DNA of 64,000 nt, taken from positions 124,001 through 188,000 of the forward strand of contig NZ_JAXHDF010000007.1 of the NCBI RefSeq assembly GCF_037071985.1, given 5' to 3'. A model generated the notes under the pieces. That model made no database searches. It was not told the DNA's origin and saw only the letters and a program-made list of their open reading frames with translations. This DNA is from Pseudogracilibacillus sp037071985 (GTDB taxonomy: Bacteria > Bacillota > Bacilli > Bacillales > Amphibacillaceae). How positions within the stretch are numbered: the stretch's first letter is position 1; every line of letters begins with the position of its first letter. Positions 53,567-61,852 of the stretch are shown here, piece after piece. A program made the translations under genes and the position numbers.

Positions 53567-54610
53567 TTATTGACTTTCGAGCGCTTTATTTATTAGATCT
53601 TCTCCAATAACTTCACTGTATTTTTCATAAAGTGGTTGCATTGCATCCCTAAAGGCTGCTAGCTCATCATCAGAAAGTTCATAAATTTCCATATCACCAT
53701 CATTTTTAATGGTATCTAAAGCTTCTTGTTCTACTTCTTTTGCTTTTGCAGCTACCCCTTCATTAACTTCCTCTAAAATTGCTTCTAGCTCATTTCGGAC
53801 ATCTTCAGGTAGTTCGTTCTCCCAGAAATTTTTATTCGTTAGAATTGGATAGGTTGTAGGTGCATGATTTGTTATAGTCATATAATCTTGTACTTCGAAA
53901 ATCTTGGCTGTTGCAATTTCTAAAAATGAATTTTCTTGTCCATCAATCATCCCTTGCTGTAAAGACATGTAAAGATCACTGAACGGAATAACTGTTGCAC
54001 CCGCCCCTAATTGGGTGTATTGGTCTTCTAATAATCCACCTGCCATAACTCTAAGCTTTAATCCTTTCATGTCTTCAGGTTTGGTAATAGGATGTTTAGA
54101 ATTTGTTATTTGCTTAAAGGACCCTGCCCAAGTTCCCAAGATTTTTAAATCAAAATTTTCAATTTTTCCTCTAAGGTTCTGACCGTCCTCACCATTATCA
54201 AAATTATAAAAACTCTCAATCGTGTTAAATAGGAATGGAACATCATATAATTGATAGGCAGGATCAAATCCTACCAATTTAGAACTAGCGCTAATTACCA
54301 CATGGACGTTACCTGCTTGTAATGCTTCTGTGCCCTCTTCAACATCGAACAATGTGGAGTTTGGATATACTTCAACTTCTACCTTATCTCCTAAACGTTC
54401 CTCAACAAGCTCTTTAAAAAGATCAGCACCAACACCTTTTATATGATCTTCAGTCACATCATGTACTACCTTCAATAAAATCTTTCCGTCTTTACTACTA
54501 GATTCAGCTTGATCAGGCGTGCTGCTGGTTGTTTTATCATTTGAACACCCCATAATTAGTAACAATATTCCGATAACTGTTAAAATAGTGAAAATTTTAA
54601 ACCTATTCAT
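53567..54610 (-). CDS. dctP: TRAP transporter substrate-binding lipoprotein (DctP)
   Basis: The 347-residue protein has a lipoprotein signal (LLLIMGCSNDK, Cys near residue 22) and the DctP fold: GADLFKELVEERLGDKVEVE, KGLKLRVMAGG near 180 with the ligand arginine, and YMSLQQGMIDGQENSF near 220. It captures the cluster's substrate outside the membrane. GGGGGAG lies 8 bases before the ATG. It follows the Fe-alcohol dehydrogenase gene after about 180 bases, where a GCCCTTTATAAGGGGGG-like stem and possible start sites lie. Confidence 0.92.
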   Translation of the reverse strand: MNRFKIFTILTVIGILLLIMGCSNDKTTSSTPDQAESSSKDGKILLKVVHDVTEDHIKGVGADLFKELVEERLGDKVEVEVYPNSTLFDVEEGTEALQAGNVHVVISASSKLVGFDPAYQLYDVPFLFNTIESFYNFDNGEDGQNLRGKIENFDLKILGTWAGSFKQITNSKHPITKPEDMKGLKLRVMAGGLLEDQYTQLGAGATVIPFSDLYMSLQQGMIDGQENSFLEIATAKIFEVQDYMTITNHAPTTYPILTNKNFWENELPEDVRNELEAILEEVNEGVAAKAKEVEQEALDTIKNDGDMEIYELSDDELAAFRDAMQPLYEKYSEVIGEDLINKALESQ

Positions 54611-54788
54611 ATTACAAACTCCCCCTCATTTTTTAGATCACTTGGTTAACAGGAAACAATTAATATTATATATTTTGGTTCAATATCATCCCCCCTTATA
54701 AAGGGCTAAGCAAATTATTTATTATATTAAAGAGCTTAGAATATACCGCATAAAGTCGTGAATTGCTTTACTGTATTTCTTAATTTAT

Positions 54789-55994
54789 TTAAAGCGCTTT
54801 TGCCAATAGACTTTTAAAATCCTCAAGTTTTGGATCCCTAGGATTATTGCGAATAAGTCGGTCAATCTCTAACCCTTTTTGAGCTATTACAGAAATATCG
54901 CTTTCCTTAATTCCAATAGATGACAGCCGGGTAGGTAATCCAATATCATCAATAAGTTCTAATACAGATTTATGTGCAGCATTCGCTGCCTCTTTTGTTG
55001 TCAAATTGTTCACATTTACACCAAATGCACTTGCGATTTTAACCATTTTTTCGATTTCAACAGATGTATTGTACTGCATAACATAAGGTAACAATAATCC
55101 AGTAACTTCACCATGAGGGGAAGATGTTAATGCCCCAATAGGATATGCTAAAGCGTGTGCAGCTGCTGTACCTGCGTTCGAAAAAGCTAACCCGGCTAAA
55201 AGACTCCCGAGTAACATATTGGAGCGAGCATCTAAGTTATTCCCCTGTTGAACTGCAAGTCTTAAATTATTAGCGATTAATTCAATAGCTTGAAAAGCAA
55301 AAGTATCCCCCAATGGAAAAGATCCTTGAAATACAATTTTTTCACCAGCTTCAATATACTTAAAAGATTTTGCTGTATAAGCTTCTATAGCATGAGCTAG
55401 TGCGTCTATACCTGAACAAGCTGTAATATAAGGAGGCAGGCCAAGTGTCAATTCTGGATCTATTAACGCCACAGTAGCTCTCAATTGATTATCCGAAATA
55501 CCAACCTTTAAATCATTATTCTCATCTGTAATTACTGCTACAGAAGTCACTTCAGACCCTGTACCGGCAGTTGTCGGGATAGCAATTAACGGAGAAATTG
55601 GACCTGGTACTTTATTTTCCCCCCCGTAATAATCTAGCGGATGGCCACCATGAGCAATTAATAAAGAAATTATTTTGGCGGTATCTATACTACTTCCTCC
55701 GCCTAGAGCTATCACTGCATCAGTGTCCATTTGTCCCTTGACATATTCATAACCTTGTAAAATAGATTTAGTAGAAGGCTCTGGTTCAACTTCATCATAA
55801 ATTACTAATTTATAGCCCCTATCTAATAACATTTGTTCAACTTGTCCTGCAATACCAGCCTTTTTAATCCCTTCATCAGTAACTAACAATACATTTTTTG
55901 CATCGAGATCTTGCAAAATAGAATCAAGTTTATTTAAGGATCCATTCCCAAATACAATTCTTTGTGGAGTAATAAATTCCCATGTGCTTCTCAT
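54789..55994 (-). CDS. Iron-containing alcohol dehydrogenase
   Basis: The 401-residue protein has GGGSSIDTAK near residue 98 (dinucleotide binding) and the metal residues in ACSGIDALAHAIEAY near 196 and AAAHALAYPIGALTSSPHGE near 263. It reduces an aldehyde or oxidises an alcohol with NAD(P). AAAGGATG precedes the ATG. It lies between the aldehyde dehydrogenase and the TRAP genes, so it probably handles the same aldehyde. Confidence 0.92.
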   Translation of the reverse strand: MRSTWEFITPQRIVFGNGSLNKLDSILQDLDAKNVLLVTDEGIKKAGIAGQVEQMLLDRGYKLVIYDEVEPEPSTKSILQGYEYVKGQMDTDAVIALGGGSSIDTAKIISLLIAHGGHPLDYYGGENKVPGPISPLIAIPTTAGTGSEVTSVAVITDENNDLKVGISDNQLRATVALIDPELTLGLPPYITACSGIDALAHAIEAYTAKSFKYIEAGEKIVFQGSFPLGDTFAFQAIELIANNLRLAVQQGNNLDARSNMLLGSLLAGLAFSNAGTAAAHALAYPIGALTSSPHGEVTGLLLPYVMQYNTSVEIEKMVKIASAFGVNVNNLTTKEAANAAHKSVLELIDDIGLPTRLSSIGIKESDISVIAQKGLEIDRLIRNNPRDPKLEDFKSLLAKAL

Positions 55995-56010
55995 GTTTTC
56001 GACATCCTTT

Positions 56011-57429
56011 TTATAAATTAATTACAACTAACTTTTCATCGGTCATTTCTTTTAATGCAAAGTGTGGTCCTTCTTTACCAATCCCACTATCTTTTACACC
56101 ACCATAAGGCATTACATCAGCTCTAAATGTAGATACGTCATTTATTATGACTCCACCAAAATGTAGTTTTTGAGTCGCTTGCATAGCCAAATTTATGTCA
56201 GAAGTAAATATTCCGACCTGTAAACCCATATTCGAATTATTTGCTAGATTAAAGGCTTCTTCAATATCATCAAAAGGAATAATGCTAATAACGGGTGCAA
56301 AAATTTCTTCACATACTACTTTCATGTCTTCTTTTACATCTACTAGAATAGTAGGTTCTAGAATTGCTTCGTCTCTTCTTCCACCAGTAATAATCTTAGC
56401 ACCATTTTTTTCAGCATCTCGAATCCAAGTTTCAGCGCGTTCCGCTTCAGATATTGAAATCATTGGGCCAATATCAGTAGTCTCAGATTCTGGATTCCCT
56501 ACTTTTAATGATTCCGTCACTTGTACAGCCTTTTCTAAAAATGTATCATATACCTCTTGGTGAACATATATTCTTTGTACAGCTATACATGCTTGACCAG
56601 CATTTGAAAAACCTCGAGTTATACAGAGTTCTACCGCTTTATCTAGATCTGGTGCATCTTTATATATAATGTTAGGTGAATTATTTCCAAGTTCTAAAGC
56701 AACCTTACGAATACCAGTTTTACTCTTAATTTGTCTACCAATCTGTGGACTACCTGTAAAGGTAAAGAGAGATATTCTTTCATCTTCCAATAAATATTCC
56801 CCTGTCTCACTTCCTTTTCCATTAACTAAGTTCAACCAGCCTGCGGGTAATCCTGCTTCCGTTAATATTTCTGTTAATTTACAAGCAATGATCGGCGTTT
56901 GTTGTGTTGGTTTCAATACAACTGCATTCCCAGCCGCAAGTGCAGGACCCAGCTTATGTGCCGTTAAATTCAATGGAAAATTAAATGGAGTTATTGCAAC
57001 CACTACACCTACTGGTACACGGACTGTAAACGCCATTTTATTTTCATTTCCTGGTTGTCCCAAAGGTATTCCTGTACCAGCAATTCGTTTAGCCTCTTCG
57101 GCTGAAGCTATAAATGTTTGAACCGCACGATCTACTTCTGCATCAGCATCTTTTTTTACTTTACCGACTTCAGCAATTAATATATTTGATAACTCACTCT
57201 TTCGTTCTTTTATAATTTCGGCAGTCCGCATCAAGATATTGTAGCGCTCTGTTGTAGATAATTTTTTTGTATAAAAGGTCGTTGAAGCGCTTTCAATTGC
57301 TTGAGAAACTATTCGCCTTGATGCTCTACCAACTCGTCCAAGTTCGGCACCCGTATATTTATCGAAAACAGTTATTGTTGCTTCACTTTTAATCCATTCT
57401 CCATTAATAAAGTGACCATACTCTTCCAT
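56011..57429 (-). CDS. Aldehyde dehydrogenase
   Basis: A 472-residue NAD(P)-dependent enzyme with PFNFPLNLTAHKLGPALAAG near residue 145, the catalytic Glu in VALELGNNSPN near 250 and the catalytic Cys in GFSNAGQACIAVQRI near 285. It oxidises an aldehyde to the acid, as in lactaldehyde or phosphonoacetaldehyde dehydrogenases. GGAGGAA lies before the ATG. It is 16 bases ahead of the alcohol dehydrogenase. Confidence 0.92.
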   Translation of the reverse strand: MEEYGHFINGEWIKSEATITVFDKYTGAELGRVGRASRRIVSQAIESASTTFYTKKLSTTERYNILMRTAEIIKERKSELSNILIAEVGKVKKDADAEVDRAVQTFIASAEEAKRIAGTGIPLGQPGNENKMAFTVRVPVGVVVAITPFNFPLNLTAHKLGPALAAGNAVVLKPTQQTPIIACKLTEILTEAGLPAGWLNLVNGKGSETGEYLLEDERISLFTFTGSPQIGRQIKSKTGIRKVALELGNNSPNIIYKDAPDLDKAVELCITRGFSNAGQACIAVQRIYVHQEVYDTFLEKAVQVTESLKVGNPESETTDIGPMISISEAERAETWIRDAEKNGAKIITGGRRDEAILEPTILVDVKEDMKVVCEEIFAPVISIIPFDDIEEAFNLANNSNMGLQVGIFTSDINLAMQATQKLHFGGVIINDVSTFRADVMPYGGVKDSGIGKEGPHFALKEMTDEKLVVINL

Positions 57430-57451
57430 TTAAAATTCCTCCACTTTCTTT

Positions 57452-58501
57452 TTAATTGCCAAAAGGGTCTTGTTTACTGTACTTATTAGTGTGAATAATA
57501 TCAGAGATTAAATAGTCATATACTCCATCATCAATTTCAATACCATCTACCATACTTATTTCCTCTTTTTGCGAACTTCTTTGACCAGGATAAAACACTT
57601 GTTCAAAACCGGGCGCGGGTTTGATACTATTTAAATCGTTCATCGTTTGAGTAATTCGATCTTTAAAATCTTCTAAATCCGTAAAGAATGAGGGGTTGAT
57701 AACAATATGTAATTGACCTAAGTTTCTTCCCTCAGATAGATTACCATACAAGGCAGAAACACGATTTCCAAATGGTAATCCTAATAGAATTCCTGATAAA
57801 ATATCTACCATCATTGCTAGCCCGTATCCTTTCGAACCTGATACAGATAATAAACCGCTTACATTAAAGGGGTCTGTTGTTGGTCTACCATCTTTATCAA
57901 CTGCCCAAGTTCCAGGTATTGCCTCATTTTTAGCACGTGCCTCCAATATCTTCCCCCAAGCTTTTTCCGTTGTGGCCATATCGAAGATAATCATTTTCCC
58001 ATCTTTACCTGGGGCTGCAAATGCGATTGGATTGGTGCCATAATAAGGTTCTGCACCTCCATAAGGTACTGCCATTGGATCTGCTTGACAAACTGATATA
58101 GCTAATAAATCTTCTTTCGCTGCTTGCTGAACATAGTAAGAAAGTGCACCACTATGTGATATTCCTTTTACCCCTATAACAGCAACACCTGTTTCCTTAG
58201 CAGTTTCACAAGCTATTTCCATAGATCTCTTTGCAGCTACATGTCCTGAACCATTGTTTCCATAAAACACACCTGTACTTTCGGATGATTTTTCATATAA
58301 AAACTCTGGATTGACATTTATTCCACCTTTAGCAATTCTCTCTGCATAATATTCAACTCTTATAGCTCCATGAGAGTGTATTCCTCTTGCATCCGCAAAA
58401 ACTAAAACTTCGGCAACATCACTAGCATGTTCTGCACTAAGCCCCGCATTATTTAGTTTTACTTTTATTAATTGTTTTAATTTCTCATTAGTCACTTTCA
58501 A
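57452..58501 (-). CDS. Ldh-family (malate/L-lactate/ureidoglycolate-type) oxidoreductase
   Basis: About 349 residues of the LDH2/YlbC fold, not related to classical lactate dehydrogenase. DARGIHSHGAIRVEYYAERI near residue 50, VIGVKGISHSGALSYYVQQA near 115 (catalytic His) and GSKGYGLAMMVDILSGILLG near 225 are typical. It reduces or oxidises a 2-oxo/2-hydroxy acid or an imine with NAD(P). The start is TTG at 58501 with GGAGA 9 bases upstream; GTG at 58510 would touch that site. Confidence 0.88.
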   Translation of the reverse strand: MKVTNEKLKQLIKVKLNNAGLSAEHASDVAEVLVFADARGIHSHGAIRVEYYAERIAKGGINVNPEFLYEKSSESTGVFYGNNGSGHVAAKRSMEIACETAKETGVAVIGVKGISHSGALSYYVQQAAKEDLLAISVCQADPMAVPYGGAEPYYGTNPIAFAAPGKDGKMIIFDMATTEKAWGKILEARAKNEAIPGTWAVDKDGRPTTDPFNVSGLLSVSGSKGYGLAMMVDILSGILLGLPFGNRVSALYGNLSEGRNLGQLHIVINPSFFTDLEDFKDRITQTMNDLNSIKPAPGFEQVFYPGQRSSQKEEISMVDGIEIDDGVYDYLISDIIHTNKYSKQDPFGN

Positions 58502-58526
58502 CGTAAACACTCTCCAATTCCATTTC

Positions 58527-59207
58527 TTAAGAAAACGAGTAAATATTATCTCTTTTTTTCTCTAATAAGCGATTTTTTGCATCTTTAATATGATTCTTTA
58601 CAGCCATCTCGGCACGATATATATCCCGAGTTTTAATGGCTTCTACTATTTCCATATGTTCTTCCGTAGCCTCTGTTTGATCAACACCACCTCGTACACG
58701 ATAAAATCTTGCTATATGAAAATGACTATACATACCTTCATATGCTTCGAGCAAAAAAGTATTATTTGCTTCTTTTAATAATGCTGAATGAAATTGTTGA
58801 TCCAAATGTACAAATTTTAATACCTCTTTATATGATTTACTTACGTCTAACCCCGTCATTTCTTTAGTTATCTCAATAAGTTCCTCGGTAATATGGGTTA
58901 ATTTATTACGGATTATATTAACCACTGCATGTTTTTCTATCAAAATCCGCGCTTCTAAAAGTTGAAGCATCTCGTTATCGTCTAAAATTTCACTTACTCG
59001 ATATCCTTTGTTCGGCTCAAAAATTACTAACTTCGTTGAATGAAGCCTAGACAACGCTTCCCTCAAAGGAATGGAGCTAATGTTCATTTCCTTTGACAAA
59101 TTGCTAATATTAATCTTTTGTCCAGGTGTTAATCTCCAATCGAAAATCATTTCCTTAAGTAGATCATATACAGTGTCTGCCACCATCCCACGACCTTGCT
59201 CCTCCAT
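58527..59207 (-). CDS. GntR-family regulator, FadR/FCD subfamily
   Basis: A 226-residue protein with the GntR winged helix (INISNLSKEMNISSIPLREA near residue 40) and a helical FCD ligand domain containing HLDQQFHSALLKEANN and the metal/ligand HMEIVEAIKTRD. The ATG at 59207 has AGGAGG 6 bases upstream. It is the first gene of the D-amino-acid-like cluster, and its promoter overlaps a palindrome and phased repeats, so it probably represses itself and the cluster until a carboxylate ligand binds. Confidence 0.9.
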   Translation of the reverse strand: MEEQGRGMVADTVYDLLKEMIFDWRLTPGQKINISNLSKEMNISSIPLREALSRLHSTKLVIFEPNKGYRVSEILDDNEMLQLLEARILIEKHAVVNIIRNKLTHITEELIEITKEMTGLDVSKSYKEVLKFVHLDQQFHSALLKEANNTFLLEAYEGMYSHFHIARFYRVRGGVDQTEATEEHMEIVEAIKTRDIYRAEMAVKNHIKDAKNRLLEKKRDNIYSFS

Positions 59208-59221
59208 ATTCACCCTCCTTC

Positions 59222-59271
59222 AAATAATATATAAAAAATTTTAAATAATATATTATTTCTGTAAATAATAT
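59222..59271. promoter_or_regulatory. Three phased AAATAATAT repeats and a perfect palindrome, likely GntR operator
   Basis: AAATAATAT occurs at 59222, 59243 and 59263, about two helical turns apart. The middle one is half of the perfect 16-bp palindrome AAATAATATATTATTT (59243-59258), which covers the start point expected from the promoter at 59265-59293. The third overlaps the -10 box. Confidence 0.65.
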
Positions 59272-59293
59272 CAATGAGTATAGTGGTTGTCAA
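59265..59293 (-). promoter_or_regulatory. Sigma-A promoter of the D-amino-acid-like cluster
   Basis: On the minus strand TTGACA (59293-59288) and TATTAT (59270-59265) are 17 bases apart, about 60 bases before the GntR ATG. The stretch 59294-59477 is very AT-rich and holds no gene. Confidence 0.8.
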
Positions 59294-59477
59294 TAGATTT
59301 TTGCTAAAAAATCAATAAAAAGGTGGTTTTTAATTATTTTTTATATAATTATTAGCATTCACCGTTATAAATCGTATATTATTTTGTCATTTTAAATATA
59401 TTAATTTATCAAAAAATATATAATAGCACTATTTAGTTCCAAATCAAGACCCTATAAATATTATCACTAATAAAAAA

Positions 59478-59506
59478 CTACAAGCTGTTGAATATACAGC
59501 TTGTAG
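59478..59506 (-). terminator. Terminator of the enolase-family remnant
   Basis: CTACAAGCTGT pairs perfectly with ACAGCTTGTAG (11 bp, 7-base loop); on the minus strand it is followed by TTTTTTA. Confidence 0.8.
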
Positions 59507-59562
59507 AGATTTAACAATTTTTTTCAATCATTTTACTATCTTAATATTTTTATCAATTATTA

Positions 59563-59760
59563 CTACCATTCCGCTATTGATCCATCTTCATGACGCAATA
59601 CTAGATTTATCCACGAATGGCCTTCTTTCGCTTTTTCCTTAACAAACTCTTCATCAATTTCTATTCCAAGACCTGGCTTCTCAGGAATTTCAAGATAACC
59701 TTCTTCATATAGAAAATCCGCATCCCCATCAAGTCGGTAGGAACGTTTACTGGAGGGCAA
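59563..59760 (-). pseudogene. Enolase-superfamily dehydratase, C-terminal remnant
   Basis: The 65 codons end in GYLEIPEKPGLGIEIDEEFV, then SWINLVLRHEDGSIAEW, matching the C-terminal tail of the mandelate racemase/D-galactonate (RspA/DgoD-like) dehydratase group. The barrel with the catalytic residues is absent, so this is a 3' stump that kept its terminator. Confidence 0.7.
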
Positions 59761-59775
59761 CCAGGCGCGGAGAAC

Positions 59776-59896
59776 GGTACATTAACCATCATGGTGGGAG
59801 AGTTAATGTTTCTCAATCATATATTAGTAGATTTGAAAACGGTCGGGCAATGCCGGATATTAACATGCTAGAAAAAAAATTCTACAAGCTTTAGAA
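59776..59896 (+). pseudogene. XRE-type helix-turn-helix fragment
   Basis: The plus strand reads VNVSQSYISRFENGRAMPDI and then NMLEKKFYKL before a stop. This is the recognition helix and end of an XRE helix-turn-helix. No start or first helices are present. It abuts the enolase-family stump directly, so a deletion junction lies near 59760. Confidence 0.55.
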
Positions 59897-60163
59897 TCCA
59901 ATTTATTTACTCTTTTTTCCAAAGTTTTCCGGAATATGTCTGAAGACTTGCTTTAACCTTTTGATACTTTAAAAAATCTAAAGCCTGAAGCAAGAATTAA
60001 ACTAAATGAGTTCCATAAACTGTTGAAAGATTAGAAAATATTATATAAAATTATAGTAATTCTCGTATTAAAACTCCCTCTGCAATATATGTAGTTTTAT
60101 GCAGAAGGAGTTTAAACATTATTATAGATTTAGATTAATTTTGATTAAAAGGGGAAAATTCAA

Positions 60164-60361
60164 CTGACTAAAAATGATTTCGATCGAATCAGATGTCCAA
60201 GATGTCAAAGGTATTTTTTGAATAGGGATCAAGTGTTTCTCGATGAAACAAATACTATTCTCCATCAACGTTGTTATACGTTAGAAACGTTGCCAATTAA
60301 GGATAGAGGAACCTATAGGGAGATCATCGAAAAGTATGATTTTTTTAATGATTTAGTTTGA
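60164..60361 (+). CDS. Small protein with a Cys-x-x-Cys motif
   Basis: A 65-codon frame with IRCPRCQRYF near the start and a further Cys in HQRCYTLE resembles a small zinc-ribbon-like protein. The only start that fits the AAAGGGGAA site (9 bases upstream) is CTG at 60164, which is rare; no ATG, GTG or TTG is near. Either it uses CTG or the 5' end has decayed. No family was recognised. Confidence 0.4.
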   Translation: MTKNDFDRIRCPRCQRYFLNRDQVFLDETNTILHQRCYTLETLPIKDRGTYREIIEKYDFFNDLV

Positions 60362-60578
60362 TATCAACATCCAATTGTACTAGCAAATTTCAAATTAGCT
60401 TTAATTGCACATAAGGAGAGTTGTACGATATCAATTCCTAGCCCTTACAATTCCTTTAACAAGCCATCTATTACAAAATGACAATTCCCTCTATGATAAA
60501 ATTTAATTGCCATAGAGGGGTATTACCCTTGCCTTTTTATCCTAGCACATTCTTACATCATCTCCTCCAACCGTCGTC

Positions 60579-61085
60579 TCAGCTTATTCTCACTGCTTGC
60601 CCCCATCCCTTTACAGCGTCAGCTGTCACACTCTCCAGTTCCATAATCTCCTTTATTGTCAACTCTGCGATAATAAAATACTTAACCCACTTCCACTGAT
60701 TGTTACTTAACTTACTGCGAATTTCTTCCCAAAACGCATGATCTTCTAATACGATTCCACTTACTTTTACTAGTGGCATACCAGAACCCTTATGTCTATT
60801 TCCATCAGATAATTGAATGGATTTTTCTTTTTTTAAATCTTCTAAAACCTCCTGTTCACGAGATTTTTTCCGAACCAAATCAATTAACCTAAACCGAATA
60901 CGGTAATTCAAGAACGTTCCGATCTTCCCTTTCTCTTCATCAAATTCCTTATACGCCTGCCAAAGTGCGACGATACCCTCCGTATAAAATTCCTCATACC
61001 ATTCTCCAGTAATTCCTAATCGATGTATTTGATAATGAACTCGTCGCTCATTTGCTTTAAAAAAAGCGTCAAAATCTTGTTTCAT
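60579..61085 (-). CDS. Sigma-70-family RNA polymerase sigma factor, 3' end probably frameshifted
   Basis: The 168-residue protein has a region 2-like part, YEEFYTEGIVALWQAYKEFD and then TFLNYRIRFRLIDLVRKKSR, followed by a short region 4 with WVKYFIIAELTIKEIMELES and VTADAVKGWG. After GQAV the frame stops, whereas one frame over continues ENKLRRRLEEMM to a stop near 60552, a natural end for such a helix. This suggests a one-base deletion near 60590. Small sigma factors of this kind control competence or stress genes. It is divergent from XRE and comK genes. Confidence 0.75.
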   Translation of the reverse strand: MKQDFDAFFKANERRVHYQIHRLGITGEWYEEFYTEGIVALWQAYKEFDEEKGKIGTFLNYRIRFRLIDLVRKKSREQEVLEDLKKEKSIQLSDGNRHKGSGMPLVKVSGIVLEDHAFWEEIRSKLSNNQWKWVKYFIIAELTIKEIMELESVTADAVKGWGQAVRIS

Positions 61086-61485
61086 TCCTAATCCCCCGAT
61101 AATGTATTACCGCTCGAGCCAGTAACATCATCATAAGAGGGTCTTGATAGTCTTGCACATTCACTATCTACACATAACTCGTTGCAACCTACCTGTTACT
61201 CTAGAGAAAAGATATGTTTTTAGTATAGAAACTTATTGGACTTCAAAGAGTATGGGAAATAAAGGCCTTTTTATTAAATATACCAACAACCTATTAAATG
61301 CTTCTATTTTTAAAAATCATTTTATTCCACTTTGAATAATTCTAATTACCCATTTCAAGACGGTATCTTTTGTAAAAATAGTTAAATATAACTATAAAAT
61401 TGCATAAAATTACATAGAAGGGACCTCAAGGTTATTTTATATTAATTTAAATATTGCAATAATTAAGTTAAAAGGTGGGGTATAC
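61086..61485. other. Intergenic region between the sigma factor and the XRE gene
   Basis: No gene is seen in these 400 bases. ATAGTTA-AATA-TAACTAT (61378-61395) is an inverted repeat about 90 bases before the XRE ATG and may be an operator. An AT-rich stretch with several -10-like sequences follows. Confidence 0.35.
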
Positions 61486-61758
61486 ATGGATGAACGAAAA
61501 GAAGAATTTTTGAATGCAATGCTTGGTAATATTATTGGCAAACAAATTCGGAAAAGCAGAATTAAGTGGGACTTGACCCAAGAACAAGCAGCAGAACTTA
61601 TTGGCTGTTCTACTGAACACTTAGGCAGAATGGAAAGGGGTGAGCAAGTACCAAAAGGTCTAATGTTGTCACTAATCCAACTTAAGCTACAAGTAAGTGC
61701 AGAAGATTACTTAAGAGAACTAAATGACGTTCTTATCAAGTATGAACAAAACAATTAA
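61486..61758 (+). CDS. Small XRE-family DNA-binding protein
   Basis: The 90-residue protein is essentially one helix-turn-helix domain: KQIRKSRIKWDLTQEQAAEL, IGCSTEHLGRMERGEQVPKG. It has no effector domain. AAAGGTGGGG precedes the ATG. It lies 94 bases ahead of comK in the same direction, so it may regulate comK or simply share its transcript. Confidence 0.87.
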   Translation: MDERKEEFLNAMLGNIIGKQIRKSRIKWDLTQEQAAELIGCSTEHLGRMERGEQVPKGLMLSLIQLKLQVSAEDYLRELNDVLIKYEQNN

Positions 61759-61784
61759 TCTACGAAAGTCCCTTCATAACAAAA

Positions 61785-61810
61785 CAAGATAGCGATCTCT
61801 CGCTATCTTG
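61785..61810 (+). terminator. Perfect hairpin in the comK leader
   Basis: CAAGATAGCGA pairs with TCGCTATCTTG (11 bp, TCTC loop) between the XRE gene and comK. It has no T-run after it, so it is a weak terminator or a leader stem that affects comK translation or mRNA stability. Confidence 0.6.
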
Positions 61811-61852
61811 CCTCCAGATACGTATACCTTACCAAAATAGGAGGAAGAGTAA

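Noticed and set aside
57283..57298. cre-like sequence TTGAAGCGCTTTCAAT in the aldehyde dehydrogenase gene, and AAAGCGCTTTT at the end of the alcohol dehydrogenase gene
   Set aside because: Both have mismatches to the CcpA consensus or are incomplete, and both lie within coding sequence, where such matches occur by chance. Could be tested by footprinting with CcpA.
59222..59271. Short regular repeats as a CRISPR array
   Set aside because: The repeat unit is only 9 bases and spacing is about 20 bases in an AT-rich promoter; no cas genes are present. Operator sites explain it better.
61144..61335. 63-codon plus-strand frame between the sigma factor and XRE genes
   Set aside because: No ribosome binding site, low-complexity composition and no family resemblance.
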